The notes beneath the pieces are model-generated. The model did no database searches and was not told the DNA's origin. It saw nothing but the letters and a program-made list of their open reading frames with translations. The translations under genes were made by a program, and so were the position numbers. From assembly GCF_947490405.1 (NCBI RefSeq), contig NZ_CANLGU010000001.1:1-64000 (forward strand): DNA of 64,000 nt. Reading direction: 5' to 3'. Positions within the stretch are counted from its first letter, which is position 1. Every line of letters starts with the position of its first letter. The stretch comes from an uncultured Algibacter sp. (GTDB taxonomy: Bacteria > Bacteroidota > Bacteroidia > Flavobacteriales > Flavobacteriaceae). Positions 50,409-59,152 of the stretch are shown piece by piece.

Positions 50409-51050
50409 TTACAAAAGCGGTTTTAACAAGTCTTTAATTTCGCTTAGTATCATTGCAGTGGCTCCCCAAACAACATAATCATTTAATTTAAATGCAGGTA
50501 CCTCAACCTCAACACCATAAGATGTTTTTACTGTTTTAGTTATAAGTGCTGTATCATCTAAAAAATGTTGTAAAGAAACTTCAATGAGTTTTTCTACCTC
50601 ATCATCTTGCTTTATGAATATTGGTGTTTCCTCTACAATTCCAATAAAGGGTTGCACATAAAAATTACTAGGAGGAATATAAACTTGAGTTATTTTTTTT
50701 AGCACTTTAATTTTATCAACTGGCACACCAACTTCTTCGAAGGTTTCTCTTAATGCTGTATACTCCAAGGATGTATCTTGCGGCTCTAACTTACCTCCAG
50801 GAAATGCTACTTGTGCAGAATGCACGCCTTTGTAGGTTTTTCTGAGAATTAAAATAAACTTAGTAACGTTATTGATATCAGGATAGAATAAGGCTAAAAC
50901 ACCTGCCTGTTTTGCTTTTTTTATAGCCTTTTCTTGTTTATTTAAGAGTTCTTGACGAAAAGGTGGCACCATTTTAAAGTGTGATGTTTCGGCTGTAAGC
51001 GGTATATTTTCTATTTTTGAAACTGATTTTAAAAATTCTTCAAACCTCAT
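50409..51050 (-). CDS. Nudix hydrolase, CoA pyrophosphatase type (213 aa)
   Basis: Nudix box with FPGGKLEPQDTSLEYTALRETFEEVGV; the preceding VHSAQVAFPGG is the signature of CoA diphosphatases (NudL/Pcd1), which cleave CoA to phosphopantetheine and ADP. Length fits. It starts 5 nt from the divergent cyclophilin gene. Confidence 0.9.
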   Translation of the reverse strand: MRFEEFLKSVSKIENIPLTAETSHFKMVPPFRQELLNKQEKAIKKAKQAGVLALFYPDINNVTKFILILRKTYKGVHSAQVAFPGGKLEPQDTSLEYTALRETFEEVGVPVDKIKVLKKITQVYIPPSNFYVQPFIGIVEETPIFIKQDDEVEKLIEVSLQHFLDDTALITKTVKTSYGVEVEVPAFKLNDYVVWGATAMILSEIKDLLKPLL

Positions 51051-51055
51051 AGTCT

Positions 51056-51760
51056 ATGCGCGCTGTATTGTTCTTAAGTTTTATTCTTTTATTTCTAAAC
51101 TGTGAAGATAAACAAACTAAAAAGAAAAACACTTCAGAAACTAAAGTTGAAAAGCCTATTAAAAAGGAGGTTGTAAAAGATACTGTTGAAGAGCCCGAAC
51201 GCGAGTTCCCAAAACTTAACTCCAAAACCGCCATGGAGTTTTTCTTAGAGTATGACAAGCACCACAAGGAAAATAAAGTTAGAATAACCACCGATTTTGG
51301 CGATATTGATATTTTATTATACGATGAAACAAAATTTCATCGTTCTAATTTTATTTGGCTAACAAAACAAGGTTATTTTAACGACACACAATTTTATAGA
51401 GTTATTGATAATTTTATAGTACAAGCTGGAAATAGTGATGATGTAAAAACCGCTAGAAAACGATCTTATATTGGCAAATACTTGCTACCACCAGATACAA
51501 AACGCGGTTTTAAACATGATCGTGGTGTTATTTCAATGCCCAGTAGTGAGATTAGAAACCCTCACAAATTAGCTTCACCATTTGAGTTTTTTATAGTTTG
51601 CCAAAAAGGAGGTGCTCACTTTCTAGATGGCGATTACACCATTTTTGGTCATGTAACCAGAGGGATGGATGTGGTAGATAAAATTGCTGCAGTTGAAACA
51701 GACGATGGCGACTGGCCCGATAAAAATATTTTTATCCGAAATGTAGAAATTTTAAATTAA
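51056..51760 (+). CDS. lipoprotein cyclophilin-type peptidyl-prolyl isomerase (234 aa)
   Basis: Signal peptide with lipobox LNC (MRAVLFLSFILLFLNCEDK), a Lys/Glu-rich linker, then a cyclophilin domain (about 75-234: VRITTDFGDIDILLYDETKFHRSNFIWLTKQGYFNDTQFYRVIDNFIVQAGN). Catalyses proline isomerisation of envelope proteins. Overlaps the converging TRIC gene by 4 nt. Confidence 0.92.
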   Translation: MRAVLFLSFILLFLNCEDKQTKKKNTSETKVEKPIKKEVVKDTVEEPEREFPKLNSKTAMEFFLEYDKHHKENKVRITTDFGDIDILLYDETKFHRSNFIWLTKQGYFNDTQFYRVIDNFIVQAGNSDDVKTARKRSYIGKYLLPPDTKRGFKHDRGVISMPSSEIRNPHKLASPFEFFIVCQKGGAHFLDGDYTIFGHVTRGMDVVDKIAAVETDDGDWPDKNIFIRNVEILN

Positions 51761-52368
51761 GTACTTTCTTTAGCATAAATGGTTGGTAATGCTATTTTAA
51801 ATTTAACAGCTATAAGTCTTACGGTTATAACCACAATTCCTGCCATTATAAACACATAATCATCTTTTATTGGAAATTCCCTCAATAAAAAATAAATTAA
51901 TCCTCCCAAAATACATGCTGTAGCGTAAATTTCCTTTCTAAAAATTACTGGAATTTCATTACATAAAATATCACGAATAACACCTCCAAAACTAGCTGTC
52001 ATAGTTCCCAAAGCGATACAAATAACAGGATGTAACTCCGCACTTAATCCTTTTTCAATTCCTACCAAAGTATATAACCCTATTCCAATAGTATCAAATA
52101 AAAACAAAGACGTCCTTAGGTAGCTTATTTTACCTCTAAACAGCATTGCAAAAATAGCTGAAGCCAAAATAACATAGGTAAACGTTATATCTTTCATCCA
52201 ACTCACTGGTGTATTACCAATTAAAAGGTCGCGTAACGTACCACCTCCAACTGCAGTTACAAAAGCAATAATCAGGATTCCAAATAGGTCCATTTTTTTA
52301 TCAATAGCTACTAAAACACCCGAAATGGCAAATGCTATAGTTCCTAAAATATCTAAAGTGTAGAACAT
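51757..52368 (-). CDS. TRIC-type (YicG/UPF0126) cation channel (203 aa)
   Basis: Seven short hydrophobic segments in two related halves, each with a conserved loop: AVGGGTLRDLLIG (about residues 38-50) and SFGGVIRDILCN (about 126-137). This is the prokaryotic trimeric intracellular cation channel family. Inner membrane; probably K+ conducting. Confidence 0.9.
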   Translation of the reverse strand: MFYTLDILGTIAFAISGVLVAIDKKMDLFGILIIAFVTAVGGGTLRDLLIGNTPVSWMKDITFTYVILASAIFAMLFRGKISYLRTSLFLFDTIGIGLYTLVGIEKGLSAELHPVICIALGTMTASFGGVIRDILCNEIPVIFRKEIYATACILGGLIYFLLREFPIKDDYVFIMAGIVVITVRLIAVKFKIALPTIYAKEST

Positions 52369-52385
52369 AATTTATTTTTATTATA

Positions 52386-52461
52386 GCGTTCCCCTATCGG
52401 GTCGGGCTTTCGGCAGTCGCTCTCTGCGAGGAGCTTCAACAAATGCCTCAATCCCTAACGC
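52386..52461 (-). repeat. dispersed repeat, copy 5 (short, reversed)
   Basis: GCGTTCCCCTATCGGGTCGG ... CAATCCCTAACGC. Reverse orientation, about 76 nt, with AGTCGCTCTCTGCGAGGAGC in the middle, as in copy 1. Ends GCGTT/AACGC. Confidence 0.65.
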
Positions 52462-52529
52462 ACCTGCTTGCTAAGGTCTTTCTATTTCAAAAATATGGCT
52501 TTTTAGTTAAGTCTTCTTCTCTTGAGATC

Positions 52530-52734
52530 ACGCCTGAGGCGTGATGAATGATTCGAAACTTTTTCTGAAAAAGAAAAAAACGGCTCTTAAACTTATATAT
52601 TTCTACCTAAAACCCAATATAAAATCGAAACTAAGTATAATATATAAAGATCCCAATTCTTCAATCGAGATAAGCGATTCACTCACTTTTTCTAAAAAGA
52701 AAAAGCGGTTCTCTGCTTACATACTTTGCGTATA
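52530..52734 (+). repeat. gene-less region with an imperfect direct repeat
   Basis: CACGCCTGAGGCGTG palindrome at about 52529-52543, then two related blocks: CTTTTTCTGAAAAAGAAAAA with CGGCTCTTAAACTTATATA (52559-52604) and CTTTTTCTAAAAAGAAAAAG with CGGTTCTCTGCTTACATA (52687-52728). A 64-codon frame crosses it but its lysine-rich product looks like chance. Confidence 0.45.
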
Positions 52735-53436
52735 AAAATTATAATCTTTTAAAATAACATCGATAAATTCCATATCTGTACTATGCTTAACGGTTTTTAT
52801 ACCAACAACTTCAATTATTTTTTGTCGCAGTTTAATTAAAGTTTGATAGTCTTTTGTTTGTCTTGCGGCTGAAAATGTTTCCTTGATAATTCTGGCATCG
52901 TTATCAGATAGCTTAATAACATTTGGATATGTTGGCTTATAATTTTCTTGTAGATTTTCCAAGATAGTATGACTAATATTCACATGATTTTTGAGACCTA
53001 TAACTGCAGTTCCCGCTGCCATATCACCAAGTCGCTGTGTTTTTTTATTAAAAAGCATTACAAAAAAACCAAGACCAAAAATGTAAACATCTACAATTCT
53101 GAAAAACCAGCGCACCACATAATCAGAGAATGATGCTTGATAACCATCAATTTTCACTACTCTAATATTTAAAACTCGCTTACCAATGGTTTGACCTTGC
53201 AAAACAGATTCCAAAACCAAAGTATAAAACATAACAGGAAAACTAAGCACGGTGTTTATGGCTATTTGCGACCACTGATCCATATTATCAAAAGCTCCAA
53301 ACGTCCAATTTAACATCAGCATGTAACCAATTTTAATGGCCATATCTATAAAAAATGCCAACAAGCGTTCCCCAGCTCCTGCAGCATTGAAGGAAATTTT
53401 CACATTTTGAGTTGTGTTAATTTGTAACTCTGACAT
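52717..53436 (-). CDS. RDD-family membrane protein (239 aa)
   Basis: RDD domain with FNAAGAGERLLAFFIDMAIKIGYMLML at the start, GQTIGKRVLNIRVVKIDGYQASFSDYVVRWFFRIVD (Arg and Asp residues of the name motif) and RLGDMAAGTAVIG. Three membrane segments. Divergent from SpoIIM by 24 nt. In Bacteroidota this pair flanks the MoxR/DUF58 cluster, as here. Confidence 0.92.
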   Translation of the reverse strand: MSELQINTTQNVKISFNAAGAGERLLAFFIDMAIKIGYMLMLNWTFGAFDNMDQWSQIAINTVLSFPVMFYTLVLESVLQGQTIGKRVLNIRVVKIDGYQASFSDYVVRWFFRIVDVYIFGLGFFVMLFNKKTQRLGDMAAGTAVIGLKNHVNISHTILENLQENYKPTYPNVIKLSDNDARIIKETFSAARQTKDYQTLIKLRQKIIEVVGIKTVKHSTDMEFIDVILKDYNFYTQSM

Positions 53437-53460
53437 TTATTATTTTAATTTATATAATAT

Positions 53461-54450
53461 ATGAGGGAAGTTGCATTTATCAAGCAAAATAAGGAAAAAT
53501 GGTTGAGTTTTGAAAAAGCAATCGTTAATAATGATTTTGATAATCCTGATGAACTAGCTTCTCAATACATTCATGTTATAAACGATTTAGCTTATGCGCA
53601 AACCTACTACCCTAAAAGTAAGGTAATTGCATATTTAAATCAGTTATCTGCAAACGCTTACCAAAAGATTTACAAAACTAAGAGTACAGATACCAATAGA
53701 ATTATTTCGTTTTGGAAAACAGAAGTCCCTTTAATTTGTTATCAATATCGAAAATTTATTTACATAGCGTTTATTATTTTTTCGGCGTTTACTTTTATTG
53801 GTGCTATTTCTGCTGCTAATGATGGTGAATTTGTACGCTCAGTTTTAGGAGATAATTATGTAAATATGTCTCTTGAAAATATTGAAGCTGGTGATCCGGT
53901 AGCTGTTTACAAAAGTGGTAGTAATTGGGGGAGCTTTATTGGTATAACTATTAACAATTTACGTGTTGGTATTATTGCTTTTGTCCTTGGTGTATTTCTT
54001 GGTATTGGCACACTTTATATTATGTTTAACAACTGTATTATGCTAGGTTCTTTCCAGTATTTCTTCTATGACAAAGGAGTGTTTTGGGAGAGTGTTCGTG
54101 GTATTTGGATACACGGCGCCATGGAGATTTTCGCCATTGTTATAGAGTGTGCTGCTGGTTTAATTTTAGGTGCTAGTATTTTGTTTCCTGCCACACATTC
54201 TAGATATACCTCTTTTAAAATGGGAGCCAAAACAGGTATTAAAATTTTAATAAGTACGTTTCCATTTACATTTGCTGCTGGCTTTTTAGAGGGTTTCATT
54301 ACACGCTATTCTAACATTATGCCTCATTGGTTATCAGTTGGTATTATTCTTATTACCCTTAGTATTATTAGTTATTATTATTTAATCTATCCTTTTAAAG
54401 TTCAAAAACAAATTACTCAACCTCAACGTTTAAGTCCGTCTCATACTTGA
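53461..54450 (+). CDS. SpoIIM-like (stage II sporulation protein M family) membrane protein (329 aa)
   Basis: DUF95/SpoIIM fold: N-terminal cytosolic region REVAFIKQNKEKWLSFEKAI, then about six membrane helices with NLRVGIIAFVLGVFLGIGTLYIMFNNCIMLGSF and IWIHGAMEIFAIVIECAAGLILG. The HGxxE motif is conserved in the family. Starts the + strand cluster; overlaps the next gene by 4 nt. Confidence 0.92.
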   Translation: MREVAFIKQNKEKWLSFEKAIVNNDFDNPDELASQYIHVINDLAYAQTYYPKSKVIAYLNQLSANAYQKIYKTKSTDTNRIISFWKTEVPLICYQYRKFIYIAFIIFSAFTFIGAISAANDGEFVRSVLGDNYVNMSLENIEAGDPVAVYKSGSNWGSFIGITINNLRVGIIAFVLGVFLGIGTLYIMFNNCIMLGSFQYFFYDKGVFWESVRGIWIHGAMEIFAIVIECAAGLILGASILFPATHSRYTSFKMGAKTGIKILISTFPFTFAAGFLEGFITRYSNIMPHWLSVGIILITLSIISYYYLIYPFKVQKQITQPQRLSPSHT

Positions 54451-55172
54451 AAATAAAACAACTACAAATATTCGTTTTCCTAGTCATAGTGATTAGCAAT
54501 TTCCAAACCACATTTGGAAGAGCTGCATTACAAACACCTGAAAATATCAGAACATTTGATGCGGATTTTAAAGACCGATACGATAGTAATAAATACAATT
54601 ATGAAGGCACAGACATAATAACCAAAACACAACCAGGTTCTGGTAATTATGAAGATTATAAAAAGGAAGAACTTGAACAAGAGGAACGAAACAATTCAGA
54701 CGGTTTAAGTATAAATTTAGGTCCTTTTACGTGGTTATTTTACATCGCTATTGCACTTGCAGTTATCTTTTTAGTTTATGTATTATTAAATGAAGGTGGC
54801 ACAGGTTTATTTACTATAAACAAGAATAAATCGATTAACACTTATCAGGAAATTACAGCTGAAAACATTGAAAATGCAGATATTCATGCTTTAATAAAAA
54901 ACGCTGAAAACAATAATGATTACAGGCTTGCTATTCGTTATTACTACCTTCTTGTTTTAAAAACACTAAGCTTAAAAAATCACATCAAATTTGAAGATGA
55001 CAAAACTAATAATGAGTATTTAGATGAAGTAAGTAGCAAACCATTCAGTAAAGATTTTGCATATACCTCTTACCTTTATAATTATATATGGTATGGCGAG
55101 TTTCCGTTAAATACAGATAAGTACAACAAGGCGAAAAGTAATTTTTCAAGCTTTTTAAATCAGGTTAAGTAA
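54447..55172 (+). CDS. DUF4129-domain membrane protein (241 aa)
   Basis: Signal-like N terminus, one membrane helix (about 90-112, GPFTWLFYIAIALAVIFLVYVLL), then a cytosolic C-terminal domain with the DUF4129 pattern RLAIRYYYLLVLKTLSLKN ... YTSYLYNYIWYGEFPL. TTG start at 54447 overlapping the SpoIIM stop (TTGA). Its stop overlaps the next start by 1 nt. Cluster context suggests an envelope or stress AAA-ATPase system. Confidence 0.88.
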   Translation: MKIKQLQIFVFLVIVISNFQTTFGRAALQTPENIRTFDADFKDRYDSNKYNYEGTDIITKTQPGSGNYEDYKKEELEQEERNNSDGLSINLGPFTWLFYIAIALAVIFLVYVLLNEGGTGLFTINKNKSINTYQEITAENIENADIHALIKNAENNNDYRLAIRYYYLLVLKTLSLKNHIKFEDDKTNNEYLDEVSSKPFSKDFAYTSYLYNYIWYGEFPLNTDKYNKAKSNFSSFLNQVK

Positions 55173-56377
55173 TGAAAAAAATTTTACCTGTACTTATTAT
55201 ACTTGTAGTGCTTGTAATTACTGCATCCGTTGTTATTGGTGTAAAGCGTACCAAAACCGTTGACTGGGAACAATCTTTTGATGAAAAAAGTAACAAACCT
55301 TACGGGGTAAGTATACTTTATAAAGAATTACCAAAGCTATTTAAAGATTATAAAATTAGAACCGTTTATCATCAACCAGCTAGTTATTTAAAAGCTAATT
55401 CTGAAGATGGTTATGGTGAACATGTTGCAGAGGGGACTTATATCATCATTGGAAATTCTGATTATTTGGAAGATGATTCTATTGATGAGTTATTAAATTT
55501 TGTGGATGCTGGCAACACCTTATTGCTCTCTGATTATTATTTCCCTCAGAAATTCCATGATACACTTGATGTGAGTGTTAACTTTGTTGAAAACAAAAAA
55601 GACAGTATTTCATATCTATCACTAAAACATGTAAATATTGAAGAAATTATACTCGATAGAAACGCAAGTGATCAATATTTTTCAGAGTTTGACTCCATTA
55701 ATCACACCGTTTTAGGACATTCAAAAATTGATTACAAACACGTTAATTTCTTAAAAGTTCCGTTTGGAAAAGGTTATGTTTTTCTTCACACTGAACCTAA
55801 AGCATTTACCAATTATCATCTTTTAAAAGAAGAGCGTTATAAGTATGCAGAAGGTATTTTATCATACTTACCAGATAATCATGTCTATTTCGATTCGTAC
55901 ACCAAAATTCAAACAGGTTATGATGGCGATGTAGAAAAAGAATCTAATCTAGGGTGGTTTCTAGAACAGTTATCATTTAAATGGGCGTGGTTTACAGCCA
56001 TTGTATTTGGAATCTTATTTATGATTTTTAATGCAAAACGCAGACAACGTATTATCAGAATTATTAAACCACTACAAAACACCACCATTGCTTTTGTTAA
56101 AACAGTATCTAATTTATATTTTGATACCAAAGACCACAAAAACTTAGTTGATAAAAAAATAACGTATTTTTTAGAAAAAATAAGACGCGATTTAAACTTA
56201 AACACCGATGTTTTAGATGAAGAGTTCACAGAAAAATTAGCCTCTAAAACAGGAAAGAAAAAAGACGATGTCAAAAAACTAGTCAATTATATTAATTTAA
56301 TGAGATCAAAAAATGAGTTTTTTGAAGAAAATTTGATAAAACTCAACAGACATATAGAAGCATTTTACACCAAATAA
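55172..56377 (+). CDS. DUF4350-domain protein (401 aa)
   Basis: N-terminal membrane anchor (about 4-23), periplasmic glutamine-amidotransferase-like DUF4350 domain (about 35-250: DWEQSFDEKSNKPYGVSILYKELPKLF ... IIIGNSDYLEDDSIDELLNFVDAGNTLLLSDYYFPQ), a second membrane helix (about 268-286) and a helical cytosolic tail. Standard member between DUF4129 and MoxR genes. Confidence 0.88.
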   Translation: MKKILPVLIILVVLVITASVVIGVKRTKTVDWEQSFDEKSNKPYGVSILYKELPKLFKDYKIRTVYHQPASYLKANSEDGYGEHVAEGTYIIIGNSDYLEDDSIDELLNFVDAGNTLLLSDYYFPQKFHDTLDVSVNFVENKKDSISYLSLKHVNIEEIILDRNASDQYFSEFDSINHTVLGHSKIDYKHVNFLKVPFGKGYVFLHTEPKAFTNYHLLKEERYKYAEGILSYLPDNHVYFDSYTKIQTGYDGDVEKESNLGWFLEQLSFKWAWFTAIVFGILFMIFNAKRRQRIIRIIKPLQNTTIAFVKTVSNLYFDTKDHKNLVDKKITYFLEKIRRDLNLNTDVLDEEFTEKLASKTGKKKDDVKKLVNYINLMRSKNEFFEENLIKLNRHIEAFYTK

Positions 56378-56379
56378 TT

Positions 56380-57456
56380 ATGGACGAGAATAAAGAAGAG
56401 AAAACACCTAAAGCGGAGGTGCTAAAACCAGAACAAGATGTTGTATCATCAATTGATGATAGCGCTTTACAAGAAGATTCTAAAGGCATAGAGTTTAAAA
56501 ATAGGCTTGATTTATCTGAGCTTCAACAAAGCGTCACTAAAATACGTGCAGAAGTTGGTAAGGTTATCGTAGGACAAAAAGACATGGTAGATATGTTAAT
56601 TGCATCGCTTTTAGCCAAAGGGCATTCGCTTATTGAGGGTGTTCCTGGAGTTGCAAAAACAATTACCGCAAAACTTTTAGCCAAATCGTTGAGTGTTGAT
56701 TTTAGTAGAATTCAATTCACACCAGATTTAATGCCTAGTGATATTTTAGGAACTTCAGTTTTCAATCTTAAAGACTCTGAATTCGAATTTAAAAAAGGCC
56801 CTATTTTCTCAAATATGATTCTTATCGACGAGATTAACAGAGCACCAGCCAAAACCCAAGCTGCTTTATTTGAGGTTATGGAAGAACAGCAAATTACTAT
56901 TGATGGCAATAAGTTTAAATTGGATTCGCCTTTTATGGTTTTAGCCACTCAAAATCCTGTGGAACAAGAAGGCACATACAGATTACCAGAAGCTCAATTA
57001 GATAGATTCTTGTTTAAAATTGATGTTGGCTATCCCAATTTAGAGGAAGAAGTAGAAATATTATCTAGAGAGCATGAGTTAAAAGACAAACTTAAAACTG
57101 ATGAAATAGAATCTTTTTTAACAGCAAAACAAATTACTGAATATCAAAATTTAGTATCGCAAGTTTTAGTTGAAGCACACTTACTAAAGTATATTGCGCA
57201 ACTTATTGTAGCTACTAGAAGCAATCAGTTTTTATATTTAGGAGCGTCACCAAGAGCATCAATAGCTATATTAAAATCGAGTAAAGCGTTTGCTGCCATG
57301 GGCGGAAGAGATTTTGTAACACCAGAAGATATTAAACGAGCAGCTATTCCAGTTTTACACCACAGAGTTATTGTTACTCCAGAGCGCGAAATGGAAGGTG
57401 TAAATAGCAAACAAATTATAACGCAAATTATTGAAACGGTTGAGATACCACGTTAG
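56380..57456 (+). CDS. MoxR-family AAA+ ATPase (358 aa)
   Basis: Walker A GVPGVAKT, Walker B LIDEINRAPAKTQAALFEVMEE, sensor 1 ATQNPVEQEGTYRLPEAQLDRFLF, and the lid domain at the end. Acts as chaperone-like ATPase, usually with the DUF58/VWA partners encoded nearby. An extra acidic N-terminal tail of about 45 residues precedes the core. Confidence 0.95.
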   Translation: MDENKEEKTPKAEVLKPEQDVVSSIDDSALQEDSKGIEFKNRLDLSELQQSVTKIRAEVGKVIVGQKDMVDMLIASLLAKGHSLIEGVPGVAKTITAKLLAKSLSVDFSRIQFTPDLMPSDILGTSVFNLKDSEFEFKKGPIFSNMILIDEINRAPAKTQAALFEVMEEQQITIDGNKFKLDSPFMVLATQNPVEQEGTYRLPEAQLDRFLFKIDVGYPNLEEEVEILSREHELKDKLKTDEIESFLTAKQITEYQNLVSQVLVEAHLLKYIAQLIVATRSNQFLYLGASPRASIAILKSSKAFAAMGGRDFVTPEDIKRAAIPVLHHRVIVTPEREMEGVNSKQIITQIIETVEIPR

Positions 57457-57530
57457 CAGTTTCAGTAATAGTCGCAATATTCAGTATCAAACGGATAAAC
57501 CTTTAAACAAATCAACATACAAACAACACT

Positions 57531-58862
57531 TTGAAATTCTTTAAACCCTTCTACATACAACCCCGATTTTTCTATGCTGGTATTGGCATTGTGGTGTTGT
57601 TTGCTTTAAGTTATTTCATTCCAGTATTGTTCAATGTTGCACAACTATCCATTTTAGTTTTAATACTGCTTTTCTTTTTAGATTTTCTAATCGTTTTCAT
57701 AGGTAAAAACAAAATAGAAGCGACTAGAGTTTTACCCGATAAATTTTCAAATGGCGATAAAAATCAAATAAAACTTGAGATAAGAAACAATTATTCTTTT
57801 ACCATTCACCTAGAAATTATTGATGAAATCCCAGAACAGTTTCAAGTCCGCGATTTCAAAATAAAAGATGTCGTCTCATCACGAAAATCAAAAACCATTC
57901 AATACAATTTAAAACCCACCGAACGTGGCGAATATTATTTTGGAAGCCTAAACGTTTACGCATCATCTGTATTAAATATAGTTGCCAAACGATTCACATT
58001 TCAAAGTGGCGCCATGGTACCCACCTACCCGAGTTTTAAACAATTAAAAAAGTTTGAGCTACTAAATATCAATCAAAACTCACTAGAATACGGCCTTAAA
58101 AAAGTACGCAGACTGGGGCATTCCATGGAATTCGAACAAATAAAAGACTATGTATTAGGAGACGATTTACGCACCATAAATTGGAAAGCCACCGCAAAGA
58201 AAAACCAGCTAATGGTTAATCAATTTCAAGACGAAAAATCACAACCCGTATATTCTATAATCGATAAAGGACGTATCATGAAAATGCCTTTCAACGGTTT
58301 AAGTCTTTTAGATTACGCCATAAATGCATCTCTCGTTATTAGTAATGTAGTTTTAAAAAAGCACGATAAAGCAGGCATGCTTTCATTTTCAAAACGTATA
58401 GAGAATGTTGTTATTGCCGAAAGACGCAGCTCTCAAATGCAGCTTATTCTAGAAGCGCTTTACAATGTAAAAACAGATTTTTTTGAGAGCGATTTCAGCA
58501 GACTTTACAGCAGTATAAAAAGACACATTACTCACCGAAGCCTCATTTTAATGTACACCAATTTTGAAACATTAGATGGCTTAGAGCGCCAACTCCCCTA
58601 CCTAAAAGCCATTGCAAAAAGTCATTTACTGGTTATTATCTTCTTTAAAAACACAGAGTTAAATAGCTTAATAGAAAACAAAGCAGAAACCATCGAACAG
58701 GTTTACGACAAAGTTATTGCAGAAAAATTCGCCTTCGAAAAACGCCTCATTGTCAACGAGCTCAAAAAATATGGCATCCACTCCATCCTCACAACTCCAG
58801 AAAACTTAACTATAGACACTATAAATAAGTATCTTGAAATAAAAGCCAGAGGCTTATTATAA
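57531..58862 (+). CDS. DUF58-domain protein (443 aa)
   Basis: Two N-terminal membrane helices (about 13-50), then a conserved beta domain and the DUF58 motif VRRLGHSMEFEQIKDYVLGDDLRTINWKATAKKNQLMVNQFQDEKSQPVYSIIDKGR, where the VWA-like metal-site Asp is changed in context (IIDKGR). TTG start at 57531. Ends the MoxR cluster. Confidence 0.92.
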   Translation: MKFFKPFYIQPRFFYAGIGIVVLFALSYFIPVLFNVAQLSILVLILLFFLDFLIVFIGKNKIEATRVLPDKFSNGDKNQIKLEIRNNYSFTIHLEIIDEIPEQFQVRDFKIKDVVSSRKSKTIQYNLKPTERGEYYFGSLNVYASSVLNIVAKRFTFQSGAMVPTYPSFKQLKKFELLNINQNSLEYGLKKVRRLGHSMEFEQIKDYVLGDDLRTINWKATAKKNQLMVNQFQDEKSQPVYSIIDKGRIMKMPFNGLSLLDYAINASLVISNVVLKKHDKAGMLSFSKRIENVVIAERRSSQMQLILEALYNVKTDFFESDFSRLYSSIKRHITHRSLILMYTNFETLDGLERQLPYLKAIAKSHLLVIIFFKNTELNSLIENKAETIEQVYDKVIAEKFAFEKRLIVNELKKYGIHSILTTPENLTIDTINKYLEIKARGLL

Positions 58863-58866
58863 TTTA

Positions 58867-58954
58867 GGGCGTTACCACAAGGGTCGGGCTATCCGTTACA
58901 AGTCCTCGCACTTCCTTCGTCAGGCTGTGGGCTATCCACTACTATCCCTAACGC
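58867..58954 (-). repeat. dispersed repeat, copy 6 (reversed)
   Basis: GGGCGTTACCACAAGGGTCG ... CTACTATCCCTAACGC: reverse complement of copies 3 and 4 with a shorter centre. Placed directly after the DUF58 stop codon. Confidence 0.75.
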
Positions 58955-59018
58955 AGGCTTATTTGCTAGCTAGTTTTTTAAGCTGAAAGTTGTTTTATTT
59001 TTGGAAAGGTTCGCTTGA

Positions 59019-59148
59019 CGGTCTTGTATACGAAATGTTGCGTGTTTGTGTGCGAGGATTTTCCGAAGGAAAATCAGAAGCTAGCAATCGAGCAACTGAC
59101 ATTGGTTTAGCCAAAACCAGCAATTTTTTATATACTATGTTGTAGCTA
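59019..59148 (-). repeat. attC-like site C (minus strand)
   Basis: On the minus strand: R'' TAGCTACAAC, AT, then AGTATATAAAAAATTGC ..., central GATTTTCC-TTC-GGAAAATC, CGCAACATTTCGTATACAAG, spacer and junction GACCG|TCAAGCG at 59019. Closest to site A8 in the main array. Confidence 0.8.
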
Positions 59149-59152
59149 GTTT

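Noticed and set aside
52541-52735. 64-codon plus-strand frame
   Set aside because: Low-complexity lysine-rich product from an imperfect DNA repeat; overlaps the RDD gene end; no start context.
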